Assembly (NCBI GenBank): GCA_002477565.1
Contig: DLQL01000061.1
Coordinates: forward strand, 441 to 24,225
From: Flavobacteriaceae bacterium UBA7433
Lineage (GTDB): Bacteria; Bacteroidota; Bacteroidia; Flavobacteriales; Flavobacteriaceae
DNA length: 23,785 bases
Reading direction: 5' to 3'
The position numbers were made by a program, and so were the translations under genes. Of this stretch, positions 1 to 7,042 are shown one piece after another. Within the stretch, counting starts at the first letter, position 1. Each line of letters opens with the position of its first letter. Under the pieces are notes generated by a model. The model had not been told where the DNA came from and searched no databases. It was given only the letters and a program-made list of their open reading frames with translations.

Positions 1-330
1 GTCTTGGCTCGGTGTTGGAGCAGCTGTGGTTGGTGTTGGATTTGCAGCCACACCCCCTATGGCATTGGTCCAAATGAATCCATTGTAAATTTGCAACTCT
101 CCCCTCGGGCCGCAATTACTGCAATAGAAAATCAATCCAGTCGCCGGAGAGACAATGGCATCGCGCTGGTCTGCTGTCATTCGAGGCGGCAGAAAGCCTT
201 GGCTTGTGGACTCTAATTCCAAAACCGCGGAGGGGTCGGGGTTCTCGGTATTGATCCCTACTTGGGCTTGTGTGTGCAGCCCAAGGACAAGGACGAAAAA
301 CAAAAAGGTGATTTTTTGAAAGGGACTCAT
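1..330 (-). CDS. Exported surface-type protein, N-terminal part (runs off left edge)
   Basis: The minus-strand frame from an ATG at 330 stays open for 110 codons to the window edge, so the C-terminus is missing. Residues 1-22 form a signal peptide (basic start, then FLFFVLVLGLHTQAQ). Right after it comes VGINTENPDPSAVLELES and then GFLPPRMTADQRDAI, a signature I know from many secreted Bacteroidota proteins, where it opens the mature protein and precedes an FYNG/IYNG-W type motif (here IYNGFIW at about 81-87). The visible end is a Pro/Thr/Ala-rich linker (PTPTTAAPTP). The gene starts 44 bases after the stop of the T9SS substrate upstream, so the two are probably co-transcribed. No enzymatic function can be given; a cell-surface or adhesin-like role is inference. 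I am confident of coding and export, not of function. Confidence 0.8.
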   Translation of the reverse strand, partial: MSPFQKITFLFFVLVLGLHTQAQVGINTENPDPSAVLELESTSQGFLPPRMTADQRDAIVSPATGLIFYCSNCGPRGELQIYNGFIWTNAIGGVAANPTPTTAAPTPSQD

Positions 331-374
331 AAATTGGGGGCTTTTGGAGTAAACTATCTATTGTTTCTTTGTTG

Positions 375-1091
375 TCAGAGTTTGATGACTTTAAAATAAT
401 GGCGCTTTTGGCTGTCAATTTCTGTAGTTTCTAAGAGGTAGGTGCCACTGGGAAATCCTTGTAGATTAAGAGTGCGATCACTACTCTCCAAATACAACAG
501 CCCTTGGGTGTCGTAAATTCTTTTGTATGTGGGAGTTTTCGTGACTACCAAGAGCACTCCTTTCGTGGGATTGGGGTAGAAACGAATCTCTGTGACTCCT
601 TCCGGAAGTTGAACAGAAAGGTAGTCAGTACCCATCGTGATTTGGCCCAAAGTAGTTGCTTCTGAGAGGGTGCAACTCACCCATTTTTCAGCACTGTTCC
701 GCAACGAATTCATGTCAATATTCCAATCTGTATCGTCTGTACGCGCAAGTGTTGCTATGTGCAATTCTTCTTCTGGGACTGCGTTGAGTTCATCGTCTTG
801 GTAGTCCATCCGCAAAAGCCCTCTAAAACCAACTTGTGGCTCGCTAAAGGTGAATACTTTCGCGATGCTTTGGTCATTGGATGCTAAGGGAAGCGGCGTG
901 CTGCTTTGGACGAGGCTTGTGTTGGAGAGAACTATGTCCTGCGAAGGTCTCAGGGTCAAATCTCCTACCCGAAAAGTGGTGTTTTCAGAAATGCGAAGTG
1001 TCGTGCCGTTGGCGACATTCAACAATGTGGTTTGGGAATGCGCACAGAAGGCACACAAAAGAACGAAGGCTAAAAGAGGAGGCTTGTTCAT
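375..1091 (-). CDS. Secreted protein with T9SS type A C-terminal sorting domain
   Basis: This gene encodes 238 residues. Residues 1-20 are a signal peptide (MNKPPLLAFVLLCAFCAHSQ). The last 70 or so residues are a type A sorting domain: FYPNPTKGVLLV near 171, then the YDTQG turn, LNLQGFPSGTYLLE, and a basic strand ending KVIKL. Proteins with this domain cross the outer membrane through the type IX (Por) system, and the domain is normally cleaved on the way out. The middle (about 21-165) is rich in Ser, Thr and acidic residues; I recognise no enzyme motif in it. It lies just upstream of another exported gene on the same strand, which suggests a small surface-protein operon. The ATG at 1091 is chosen because it gives the complete signal peptide. 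The substrate or partner is unknown. Confidence 0.85.
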   Translation of the reverse strand: MNKPPLLAFVLLCAFCAHSQTTLLNVANGTTLRISENTTFRVGDLTLRPSQDIVLSNTSLVQSSTPLPLASNDQSIAKVFTFSEPQVGFRGLLRMDYQDDELNAVPEEELHIATLARTDDTDWNIDMNSLRNSAEKWVSCTLSEATTLGQITMGTDYLSVQLPEGVTEIRFYPNPTKGVLLVVTKTPTYKRIYDTQGLLYLESSDRTLNLQGFPSGTYLLETTEIDSQKRHYFKVIKL

Positions 1092-1338
1092 AAAGAGGCT
1101 GTTTGTTTCTCGTAAAGATATAATTTACAGGTGCATTCTATCTGCATTTTAAAAAAAACTTTACTGTTTTTTTTTAAAATGGCTATTTTTTTACCTTGCT
1201 TTCGGGTCTTGTTTTCGAAAAAAAAGTAGTCAAAGCGCAGTTTTCGTTGCCTCGCTGTCATTCTCAACTAAAGAACACAATATTAGAATCGTTTGCTGTC
1301 ATTATTAACGACTCCCAAACAGACCGCCTATTACGTCT

Positions 1339-2376
1339 TTAAGGCGCAGGATTGGGCTGTAAGAGTTGAACGGCGTCTATTTCTTGAAGCAGTTCTTCTG
1401 ACAAAACCTGATCGATGGACGCGGTATTTTCTTTCAATTGTGACAAGGTTGTGGCACCGATGATGGTCGAAGTCACAAAAGGCTGTTGGTGGACAAAGGC
1501 CAAGGACAATGCTGTCAAAGTCAACCCGTGCTTTTGGGCCAAATCTGCGTATTGCTGTGTCAAAAAGCGCGTTTCTTTGCTGTTGTACCTCGAAAAAACT
1601 GGGAAGAGTTTCAATCGAGATTTTTCGGGCAAAACTCCACTCAAATACTTTCCAGACAAAACGCCAAAAGCCATCGGAGAATAGGCCAACAAACCTACTT
1701 GTTCGCGCATGGAAATTTCTGCCAAACCAACCTCATAAGTTCGGTTCAACAATGAATACGGATTTTGAATGGTTTTGACGGTTGCCAATTGATGAGTTTT
1801 GCTTTCTTCCAAATGACGCATCAATCCCCATGGTGTCTCGTTGGAGACTCCATAATGGCGTATTTTCCCTTCGCGAACCAAGCCGTCCAAGGTTGCAACG
1901 ACTTCATGGAAGTTGTCTTCCCAAGCGTCTTGAAAATCGTGCTTGTAATTCAGCTTTCCAAAAAAATTGGCTTTGCGTTCTGGCCAATGCAATTGATAGA
2001 GGTCGATGTAGTCCGTTTTCAAGCGTTTCAAATTGTTTTCCAAAGCTTCCAAAATCGAGGCTTTTGAAAAGTCCATGTTTTTTCGAACATAGGACAGGCC
2101 GGGATTTGGTCCCGTTATTTTTGTGGCGATGACCAGCTTGTCTCTTTTTTGGTGTTGCAGCCAATTGCCGATATAGCGTTCCGAGTTTCCTTGGGTCTCC
2201 TTTCTTCCAGGTACGGAGTACATCTCAGCAGTATCGATAAAATTGACTCCTTTGGAAAAAGCAAAATCCAATTGTTCGTGGGCTTCGGCTTCTGTGTTTT
2301 GCTCGCCAAAAGTCATAGTGCCCAAGCAGATTTTACTCACTTTGATGTCGGTTTTCGGCAGGTGGTCGTATTTCAT
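1339..2376 (-). CDS. tas: NADP(H)-dependent aldo/keto reductase, Tas type
   Basis: At 345 residues it is nearly the length of E. coli Tas. It should form a TIM barrel that reduces aldehydes or ketones with NADPH in the cytoplasm. The aldo/keto reductase tetrad is visible: D48 and Y53 in FIDTAEMYSVP, K86 in ATKITGP and H130 in LYQLHWP. The insertion after the tetrad tyrosine (PGRKETQGNSER) and the opening MKYDHLPKTDIKVSKICLGT are typical of the Tas subgroup. The C-terminal cofactor region has IIGATTLSQLKEN. It sits about 50 bases beyond the pgk terminator and so probably has its own promoter. The physiological substrate is unknown, and tas is assigned by family resemblance only. The ATG at 2376 fits the usual start of the family. 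Confidence 0.9.
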   Translation of the reverse strand: MKYDHLPKTDIKVSKICLGTMTFGEQNTEAEAHEQLDFAFSKGVNFIDTAEMYSVPGRKETQGNSERYIGNWLQHQKRDKLVIATKITGPNPGLSYVRKNMDFSKASILEALENNLKRLKTDYIDLYQLHWPERKANFFGKLNYKHDFQDAWEDNFHEVVATLDGLVREGKIRHYGVSNETPWGLMRHLEESKTHQLATVKTIQNPYSLLNRTYEVGLAEISMREQVGLLAYSPMAFGVLSGKYLSGVLPEKSRLKLFPVFSRYNSKETRFLTQQYADLAQKHGLTLTALSLAFVHQQPFVTSTIIGATTLSQLKENTASIDQVLSEELLQEIDAVQLLQPNPAP

Positions 2377-2424
2377 AAGGTTCCTTTTTCTAAACGGTAA
2401 AATTAACGAAATCTAAGAAGAATA

Positions 2425-2460
2425 AAAAAACGCTTTCGAAATGGTTCGAAAGCGTTTTTT
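2425..2460 (-). terminator. Rho-independent terminator of pgk
   Basis: A perfect inverted repeat has arms AAAAAACGCTTTCGAA and TTCGAAAGCGTTTTTT around a four-base loop (ATGG). It lies 20 bases past the pgk stop codon on the minus strand and ends in a T run in that direction. The stem is symmetric, so it could also stop plus-strand readthrough. It separates pgk from the aldo/keto reductase gene. Confidence 0.9.
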
Positions 2461-2480
2461 AAAAGTATTTTTATTACTGA

Positions 2481-3662
2481 TTAGGAAATGGCTTGTACGC
2501 CTGGCAATATTTTTCCTTCCATGTATTCCAACAAGGCACCTCCGCCTGTAGACACATAAGAAACATCGTCCCCAAATCCTAAGTTATTGATGGCAGCAGC
2601 GGAATCTCCTCCTCCAATCAAAGAGAACGCACCCCCTTGGGTTGCTTCTTTTACTGCATTGGCAACTGCTACGGTTCCTTTTTCGAAAGCAGGAATTTCA
2701 AAAACGCCCATCGGTCCGTTCCACAAGACTGTTTTGGAATTTTTGATGACGTCAGCAAACAATTTTTGTGAAGCAGGTCCAATATCCAATCCTTCCCAAT
2801 CTGCAGGGATGCATCCTTTTTCAACAACTTGGGTGTTGGCGTCGTTTGAGAAATCATCTGCGATCAAACTGTCAACTGGGAAAATCAAATTCACCCCTTT
2901 GGCTGTTGCTTTTGCTTGCAATTCTTTTACATAGTCCAATTTGTCATCTTCACACAAAGAATTTCCTATTTGTCCGCCTTCTGCTTTTGCAAAAGTGTAG
3001 GACATTCCTCCTCCAATGATGATGTTGTCTGCGACATCCAACAATTTTTCGATGATCAGCAATTTATCCGAGACTTTGGCGCCTCCCATGATGGAAGTAA
3101 AAGGTTTTTCGGCGCTTTTCAATACTTTATCGGCATTGACCAATTCTGCTTCCATGACATAACCCGCCGCTTTTTCTTGAAAAAATTGGGCGACAACTGT
3201 CGTAGAAGCGTGGGCTCTGTGAGCGGTTCCAAAAGCATCATTTACATAGACGTCTCCTAGCTTAGAAAGCTGCTCTGAAAAAGCAAGGTCTCCCGCTGTT
3301 TCTTCTTTGTGGAAGCGCAAGTTTTCCAAAATCAAAACCTCTCCTGGTTTCAAAGCTGCCACAGCTGCTTCTGCTTTGCCACCGACACAAGCGTCCACAA
3401 ATTTTGCTTGCACGCCCAAAACTTGAGTAACTTTTTCTACAATATGTTCCAATGAAAACTTTGCTTCTACTCCTTTTGGGCGTCCTAAATGCGACATCAA
3501 TACCGCAGCTCCTCCGTCTTCCAAAACTTTTAGAATGGTCGGTTTGGCAGCTTTGATTCTTGTGGTGTCTGTCACTTGAAACTCCTTGTTCAAGGGTACG
3601 TTAAAGTCTACACGAATTAAGGCTTTTTTGCCTTTAAAATTGATGTCTTTGATGGTTTTCAT
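2481..3662 (-). CDS. pgk: Phosphoglycerate kinase
   Basis: This 393-residue glycolytic enzyme transfers phosphate between 1,3-bisphosphoglycerate and ADP. N-terminal substrate-binding motifs are RVDFNVPL at 17-24 and SHLGRPKG near 57-64. The nucleotide-binding domain shows GGAKVSDKL, and the C-terminal signature is GGGDSAAA. Length is normal for the family. An upstream in-frame codon would add 16 residues, but the ATG at 3662 matches the conserved start (MKTIKDINFKGKKALIRVDF) and lies about 25 bases downstream of a TATATTTG promoter element. It is monocistronic by appearance: its own promoter upstream, a strong hairpin terminator directly downstream. It is divergent from holB. Confidence 0.98.
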   Translation of the reverse strand: MKTIKDINFKGKKALIRVDFNVPLNKEFQVTDTTRIKAAKPTILKVLEDGGAAVLMSHLGRPKGVEAKFSLEHIVEKVTQVLGVQAKFVDACVGGKAEAAVAALKPGEVLILENLRFHKEETAGDLAFSEQLSKLGDVYVNDAFGTAHRAHASTTVVAQFFQEKAAGYVMEAELVNADKVLKSAEKPFTSIMGGAKVSDKLLIIEKLLDVADNIIIGGGMSYTFAKAEGGQIGNSLCEDDKLDYVKELQAKATAKGVNLIFPVDSLIADDFSNDANTQVVEKGCIPADWEGLDIGPASQKLFADVIKNSKTVLWNGPMGVFEIPAFEKGTVAVANAVKEATQGGAFSLIGGGDSAAAINNLGFGDDVSYVSTGGGALLEYMEGKILPGVQAIS

Positions 3663-3687
3663 TGTTGTTTTTGTTATGGTTTGCTCA

Positions 3688-3695
3688 CAAATATA
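3688..3695 (-). promoter_or_regulatory. Bacteroidota-type -7 promoter element for pgk
   Basis: On the minus strand this reads TATATTTG, an exact match to the TAnnTTTG -7 element used by the primary sigma factor of Bacteroidota. Transcription would start at about 3682-3685, giving a leader near 20 bases. The -33 region is weak (TTTTCG at roughly the right distance). Confidence 0.6.
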
Positions 3696-3823
3696 ATTCA
3701 AATTGAGCATCCTGCGAAAATTTTAAAAAAAAGCTACTACAACGTTTTTTTAATTCTCAATAAATGGGCGGATTCTACTTACAAAATGAGGAAAATTCTC
3801 ACAAGAAAGGACCGGACAAGCAA

Positions 3824-3854
3824 TTGGTCAGGTAGAATCTTTCCCCTATATTTG
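3824..3854 (+). promoter_or_regulatory. Promoter of holB (TTG, 20 bases, TATATTTG)
   Basis: TTG at 3824-3826 and TATATTTG at 3847-3854 are 20 bases apart, which fits the Bacteroidota consensus. The -7 element ends only three bases before the holB ATG at 3858, so the start of transcription would fall at or next to the start codon. Confidence 0.6.
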
Positions 3855-3857
3855 TGC

Positions 3858-5000
3858 ATGCTTTTCGAGAACATCATCGGCCAACTTCATCTGAAAAACC
3901 ACCTCAAAACTTCCGCTGAAAACGGGCGCATTCCCCATGCCCAACTGTTTGTCGGCAAAGAGGGCTCTGGAACACTCCCCACAGCTCTTGCCTATGCGCA
4001 AACCCTCTTGTGTCTCAACAATCCCGCCCCTGATGCCTGCGCGTTGAAATGTGAAAACTTGGCGCATCCAGATTTGCACTTTGCCTTTCCTGTAGCTGCA
4101 AATGACCGCGTAAAAAAACACCCGATCAGCAATTTGTTTTTGGACGATTGGCGCTCCTTTGTCAAAGAACAACCTTATGGCAATTTGTTCAACTGGTTCC
4201 AGCACATCGGTGTTGAAAACAAACAGGGACAAATCGGTGTGGACGAGGCGGAGCAAATTGTCAAATCCTTGAAACTAAAATCCTACGAAGGGGGATACAA
4301 GGTGATGCTGATTTGGATGGCTGAAAAGTTGAATACGTCGGCTGCCAACAAATTGTTGAAACTGCTAGAAGAACCCCCTGAAAAAACGGTGTTTTTGTTA
4401 GTGACAGAAGACGAAGAGCAACTGATCAACACGATCGTCTCTCGATGTCAAATATTGCATTTTCCTGTTTTGAGTGAAAAAGACATCGCCGACGCTTTGG
4501 TGGTCAATGAAAATTCTTTTTATGCGGAAGCTGCAAAAATTGCCCACCAGGCGGAAGGAAACTACAACAAGGCTTTGCATCTCTTAAGACACGATTCCAA
4601 CGATTTGATTTTTGAAAATTGGTTTGTCTTGTGGGTTCGAACAGCTTTCAAAGCAAAAGGAAACGCCGCAGTGGTCCAAAACCTGATCGAGTGGAGTGAA
4701 AGCATCGCCAAATCGGGTAGAGAAACACAAAAACGTTTTTTGCATTACTGCTTGCAGTTCTTTCGACAAGCACTTCTGTCGAATTACAACGCGCAAGAAT
4801 TGGTCTTTTTAGAACCTGAAGACCAAGGGTTTTCCTTGGAAAAGTTTGCTCCCTTTGTGCACAGTGGCAATATTTTAGAAATTGAAGAAGAAGTGAGTAC
4901 CGCCTTGTACCATATCGAACGTAATGGAAATGCAAAAATCATTTTGTTGGATTTGTCTATCAAGTTGACAAAATTATTGCATTCGAAAGAAGGCTCCTAA
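3858..5000 (+). CDS. holB: DNA polymerase III subunit delta' (clamp loader)
   Basis: This gene encodes 380 residues. Delta' is the rigid subunit of the clamp loader that places the beta sliding clamp on DNA at the replication fork. The start MLFENIIGQLHLKNHLK and IPHAQLFVG match the family. The P-loop is degenerate (GKEGSGTLP rather than GxxGxGKT), as expected for delta', which does not hydrolyse ATP. A Cys-rich zinc-type element covers about 51-70 (CLNNPAPDACALKCENLAH), followed by the SRC motif in VSRCQILHF. KLLKLLEEPPEKTVFLLVT precedes SRC as in other AAA+ clamp-loader proteins. The frame is open further upstream, but nothing there resembles delta', and a promoter abuts this ATG. The C-terminal half is a helical domain of lower conservation. 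Confidence 0.93.
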   Translation: MLFENIIGQLHLKNHLKTSAENGRIPHAQLFVGKEGSGTLPTALAYAQTLLCLNNPAPDACALKCENLAHPDLHFAFPVAANDRVKKHPISNLFLDDWRSFVKEQPYGNLFNWFQHIGVENKQGQIGVDEAEQIVKSLKLKSYEGGYKVMLIWMAEKLNTSAANKLLKLLEEPPEKTVFLLVTEDEEQLINTIVSRCQILHFPVLSEKDIADALVVNENSFYAEAAKIAHQAEGNYNKALHLLRHDSNDLIFENWFVLWVRTAFKAKGNAAVVQNLIEWSESIAKSGRETQKRFLHYCLQFFRQALLSNYNAQELVFLEPEDQGFSLEKFAPFVHSGNILEIEEEVSTALYHIERNGNAKIILLDLSIKLTKLLHSKEGS

Positions 5001-5103
5001 GTCTCTTGGTTCGAAATTTTTCAACAGCCCCTGCCTCTTTTGCATCCCCAAAAACAAGATTTTCTCTGACTTTGCCTGTAAAAAAATTGTTTTTTAAATG
5101 GGA

Positions 5104-5134
5104 TTTGTTTTTTGCAATTTTTTACATAACTTAG
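5104..5134 (+). promoter_or_regulatory. Probable promoter of the Cache-domain lipoprotein gene
   Basis: TTTG at 5104-5107 is followed after 19 bases by TAACTTAG at 5127-5134, one mismatch from TAnnTTTG. The predicted start of transcription near 5140 leaves a leader of about 20 bases before the ATG at 5161. Confidence 0.45.
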
Positions 5135-5160
5135 AGTAAACACTCTTAAAAAAATTACTT

Positions 5161-5727
5161 ATGAAGTCTATCCCTATTTTAAATTTGATGGTCGTTCTAG
5201 GCCTCCTGGCCTCTTGTAACAATGATTCTTCGAAAGGATGCACCAATTCCAATGCTTGTAATTACGATGCTTCTGTTGAGGAAGACGACGGAAGTTGTAC
5301 GTATATCTGTCTGACTGATGCTCAAAAAACAAGAGTCGAAGAATTTACATCTAAAGCTGTTGCCTACATTGATGAAAACGGAACAGCAGCAGCCTATGCC
5401 GCTTTCAATGCGCCAAATCCTTTGCCTGCCTTTAAAGACGAAGAGCTCTACGTTTTTGTCATCGACATTAGCGATGCTTCAAATGAAATTGCCATCATGG
5501 TTTCCCATGGATTCAAAGACGAACTTATTGGACAAAACCGATACAACATGCAAGATGAAAATGGAAAATACATCGTGCGTGATTTTATTGAATTGACAAA
5601 AAATTCTGACCGCAGTTGGTCCTGGTACAATTGGGAAGATCCAACCGACAACAAGGTCAAAAAGAAATTTAGTTACTTGATAAAATCTGGAGCTTTGATT
5701 GTTGGCGCTGGCACGTATTTAAACTAA
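5161..5727 (+). CDS. Lipoprotein with a single Cache-type sensor domain
   Basis: This gene encodes 188 residues. A lipoprotein signal peptide ends in the lipobox LASC, with lipidated Cys at 19. Residues 26-48 carry a Cys-rich motif, GCTNSNACNYDA followed by DDGSCTY, which is common in secreted Bacteroidota proteins. From about 55 to the end the sequence resembles a single Cache domain: an N-terminal helix (AVAYIDENGTAAAYAAF), the strand YVFVIDISD, then GKYIVRDFIELTKN, WSWYNWEDP, KKKFSYLIKSGALIVGAG. Cache domains bind small ligands outside the cell, usually as the sensor part of a chemoreceptor or kinase. Here there is no transmembrane or signalling domain, so it would be a free-standing, lipid-anchored ligand-binding protein. 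Ligand and partner are unknown, and no signalling gene is adjacent. Confidence 0.8.
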   Translation: MKSIPILNLMVVLGLLASCNNDSSKGCTNSNACNYDASVEEDDGSCTYICLTDAQKTRVEEFTSKAVAYIDENGTAAAYAAFNAPNPLPAFKDEELYVFVIDISDASNEIAIMVSHGFKDELIGQNRYNMQDENGKYIVRDFIELTKNSDRSWSWYNWEDPTDNKVKKKFSYLIKSGALIVGAGTYLN

Positions 5728-6007
5728 AGAAATTTAAAAAGAAAGCGAAAGACCCGGTTGGGAGTAAACCGAATGGAAATCTTGTCAGTGGCGACCCATT
5801 TGATTTCTCTTTAACAATTGGCGTTCTGATAGGTGGTTTTGGGTGCGTTTTGTTGATTTGAAATACGCATCACTAAATTCTATTGAATTGGTGTGCCTTG
5901 ATAAGTTCCGATTATACAGATTCACTTTTTTTAAAGCGTTTTAAGTCGCTTTTTCTGATTTTAGACCGCATACGTGGTCCGGCGCAAAAAAACAGCAGAA
6001 AGACGCC

Positions 6008-6922
6008 TCAAAACCACTTTTTTGCGTTTTTAATCACAAAAATAAGTGATGAGTACTCTTTTGTCTTTTTTGCTTTCCAATTTGACAAAAAACCAATCCA
6101 CAGGGCTTTTAAAAATTTGAGTTTCGACTTTTTGTATTGCTCGCTCAAAAGAGCCACATAGAAAGCGTCAAATTTCATTGGCAAAGTTTGCTGCACTTCC
6201 ATATTTTGAAAAAAGAACAACCTTCGGATGGCGGTTTGAGAAAAATGCCAAAGGTGTCGAGGGACATCATAGGCCGCCCAAAATGTTTTGTAATGAATCG
6301 CGTCAAAACTTTTAAAGTTTGGAACTGCTACCAAAAGTGTTCCTTCCGGTTTTAATAATTTTTTTAAATTAAAAATCATTTCGTCCAAATTGGGAACGTG
6401 TTCCAAAACATGCCAAAGCGCAATCACATCAAATCCTAAAAAAACCCCGTCTTTCTTTTTCAAACTTTCCATGTCTTCAAAAAAAACAGCCTGTTCATTT
6501 TGAAATTTATTACTGGCCAATGCGCGGGCTTTGGAATTGGGTTCGATTCCTGTGACTTGCCATCCTTTGTCTGCACAGGCTTTTAAAAAATCGCCAGTGC
6601 CGGCACCTACATCCAAAATTTTCTTTTCTTCACTGTGAAATGATTCGATGAGTTTTACTTTTTGTTGGAGTGTGTATTTCCGCACTTTTTGGTAAACGTG
6701 GTCAACCAAAGATTTTTTGGCATCTGAATGAGAAATGTATGCTTGGCTTTGGTAGTAAGAAGGCAAGTCTGCTGCTGAAGGCTTGGGACTTGTCATCAAC
6801 AAATCCAAATTGTCATCCAACAGCAAATCAAAATTTTTACCAGAAACCAAATGGTCCTTGCAGCGCACATAGGTTTCAAATGTGGAAGGGTGCGGGGGTT
6901 GTTTGACGGCTCTTGCGCTCAT
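6008..6922 (-). CDS. Class I SAM-dependent methyltransferase
   Basis: This gene encodes 304 residues. Motif I of the Rossmann-type methyltransferase fold is ILDVGAGTGDFL at 102-113, motif II ends in GIEPN at 125-129, and the post-motif region has IALWHVLEHVPNLDEM and LKPEGTLLVAVPN. This pattern fits the Methyltransf_23 group. The N-terminal 100 residues (VRCKDHLVSGKNFDLL, then LPSYYQSQAYISHSD) are a helical extension that I associate with a conserved flavobacterial family found beside mnmG. The substrate is unknown. It lies about 120 bases downstream of mnmG on the same strand, with a parS-like palindrome in the gap. The ATG at 6922 is the first in frame. The gene is nearly certainly real; the substrate cannot be read from sequence. 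Confidence 0.88.
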   Translation of the reverse strand: MSARAVKQPPHPSTFETYVRCKDHLVSGKNFDLLLDDNLDLLMTSPKPSAADLPSYYQSQAYISHSDAKKSLVDHVYQKVRKYTLQQKVKLIESFHSEEKKILDVGAGTGDFLKACADKGWQVTGIEPNSKARALASNKFQNEQAVFFEDMESLKKKDGVFLGFDVIALWHVLEHVPNLDEMIFNLKKLLKPEGTLLVAVPNFKSFDAIHYKTFWAAYDVPRHLWHFSQTAIRRLFFFQNMEVQQTLPMKFDAFYVALLSEQYKKSKLKFLKALWIGFLSNWKAKKTKEYSSLIFVIKNAKKWF

Positions 6923-7018
6923 GATTGGTTTTCTTTATAAACTGAATTGAAGAATGGGTTTGGGTTTTAAAAACAGATAGAAGTCTTTCTGCTTCCCATC
7001 TTTTGGCATTTACCTTCT

Positions 7019-7036
7019 AGGTTCCACGTGGAACCT
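7019..7036. promoter_or_regulatory. parS-like palindrome downstream of mnmG
   Basis: AGGTTCCACGTGGAACCT is a perfect 18-base palindrome with the CACGTG core and the GTTnCACGTGnAAC skeleton of ParB-binding parS sites. It starts seven bases past the mnmG stop codon on the minus strand. It has no T run, so it does not look like a terminator. ParB binding is inferred from the motif and from the better site on the other side of mnmG. Confidence 0.6.
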
Positions 7037-7042
7037 CGCGGC

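Noticed and set aside
1320..1345. Small CGCCT/AGGCG hairpin at the end of the aldo/keto reductase gene
   Set aside because: Only five pairs, overlaps the stop codon, and has no T run; not a convincing terminator.
3681..3857. N-terminal extension of holB by 59 residues
   Set aside because: The extra residues do not resemble delta', they would be encoded across the promoter, and the family begins at the ATG at 3858.
5933..5956. Hairpin AAAGCG/CGCTTT followed by T residues, possible terminator
   Set aside because: The stem is only six pairs with an eight-base loop and lies 200 bases past the lipoprotein stop; too weak to annotate.
5883..6161. Plus-strand open frame overlapping the end of the methyltransferase gene
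   Set aside because: It is mostly antisense to the methyltransferase and its composition is explained by that gene.
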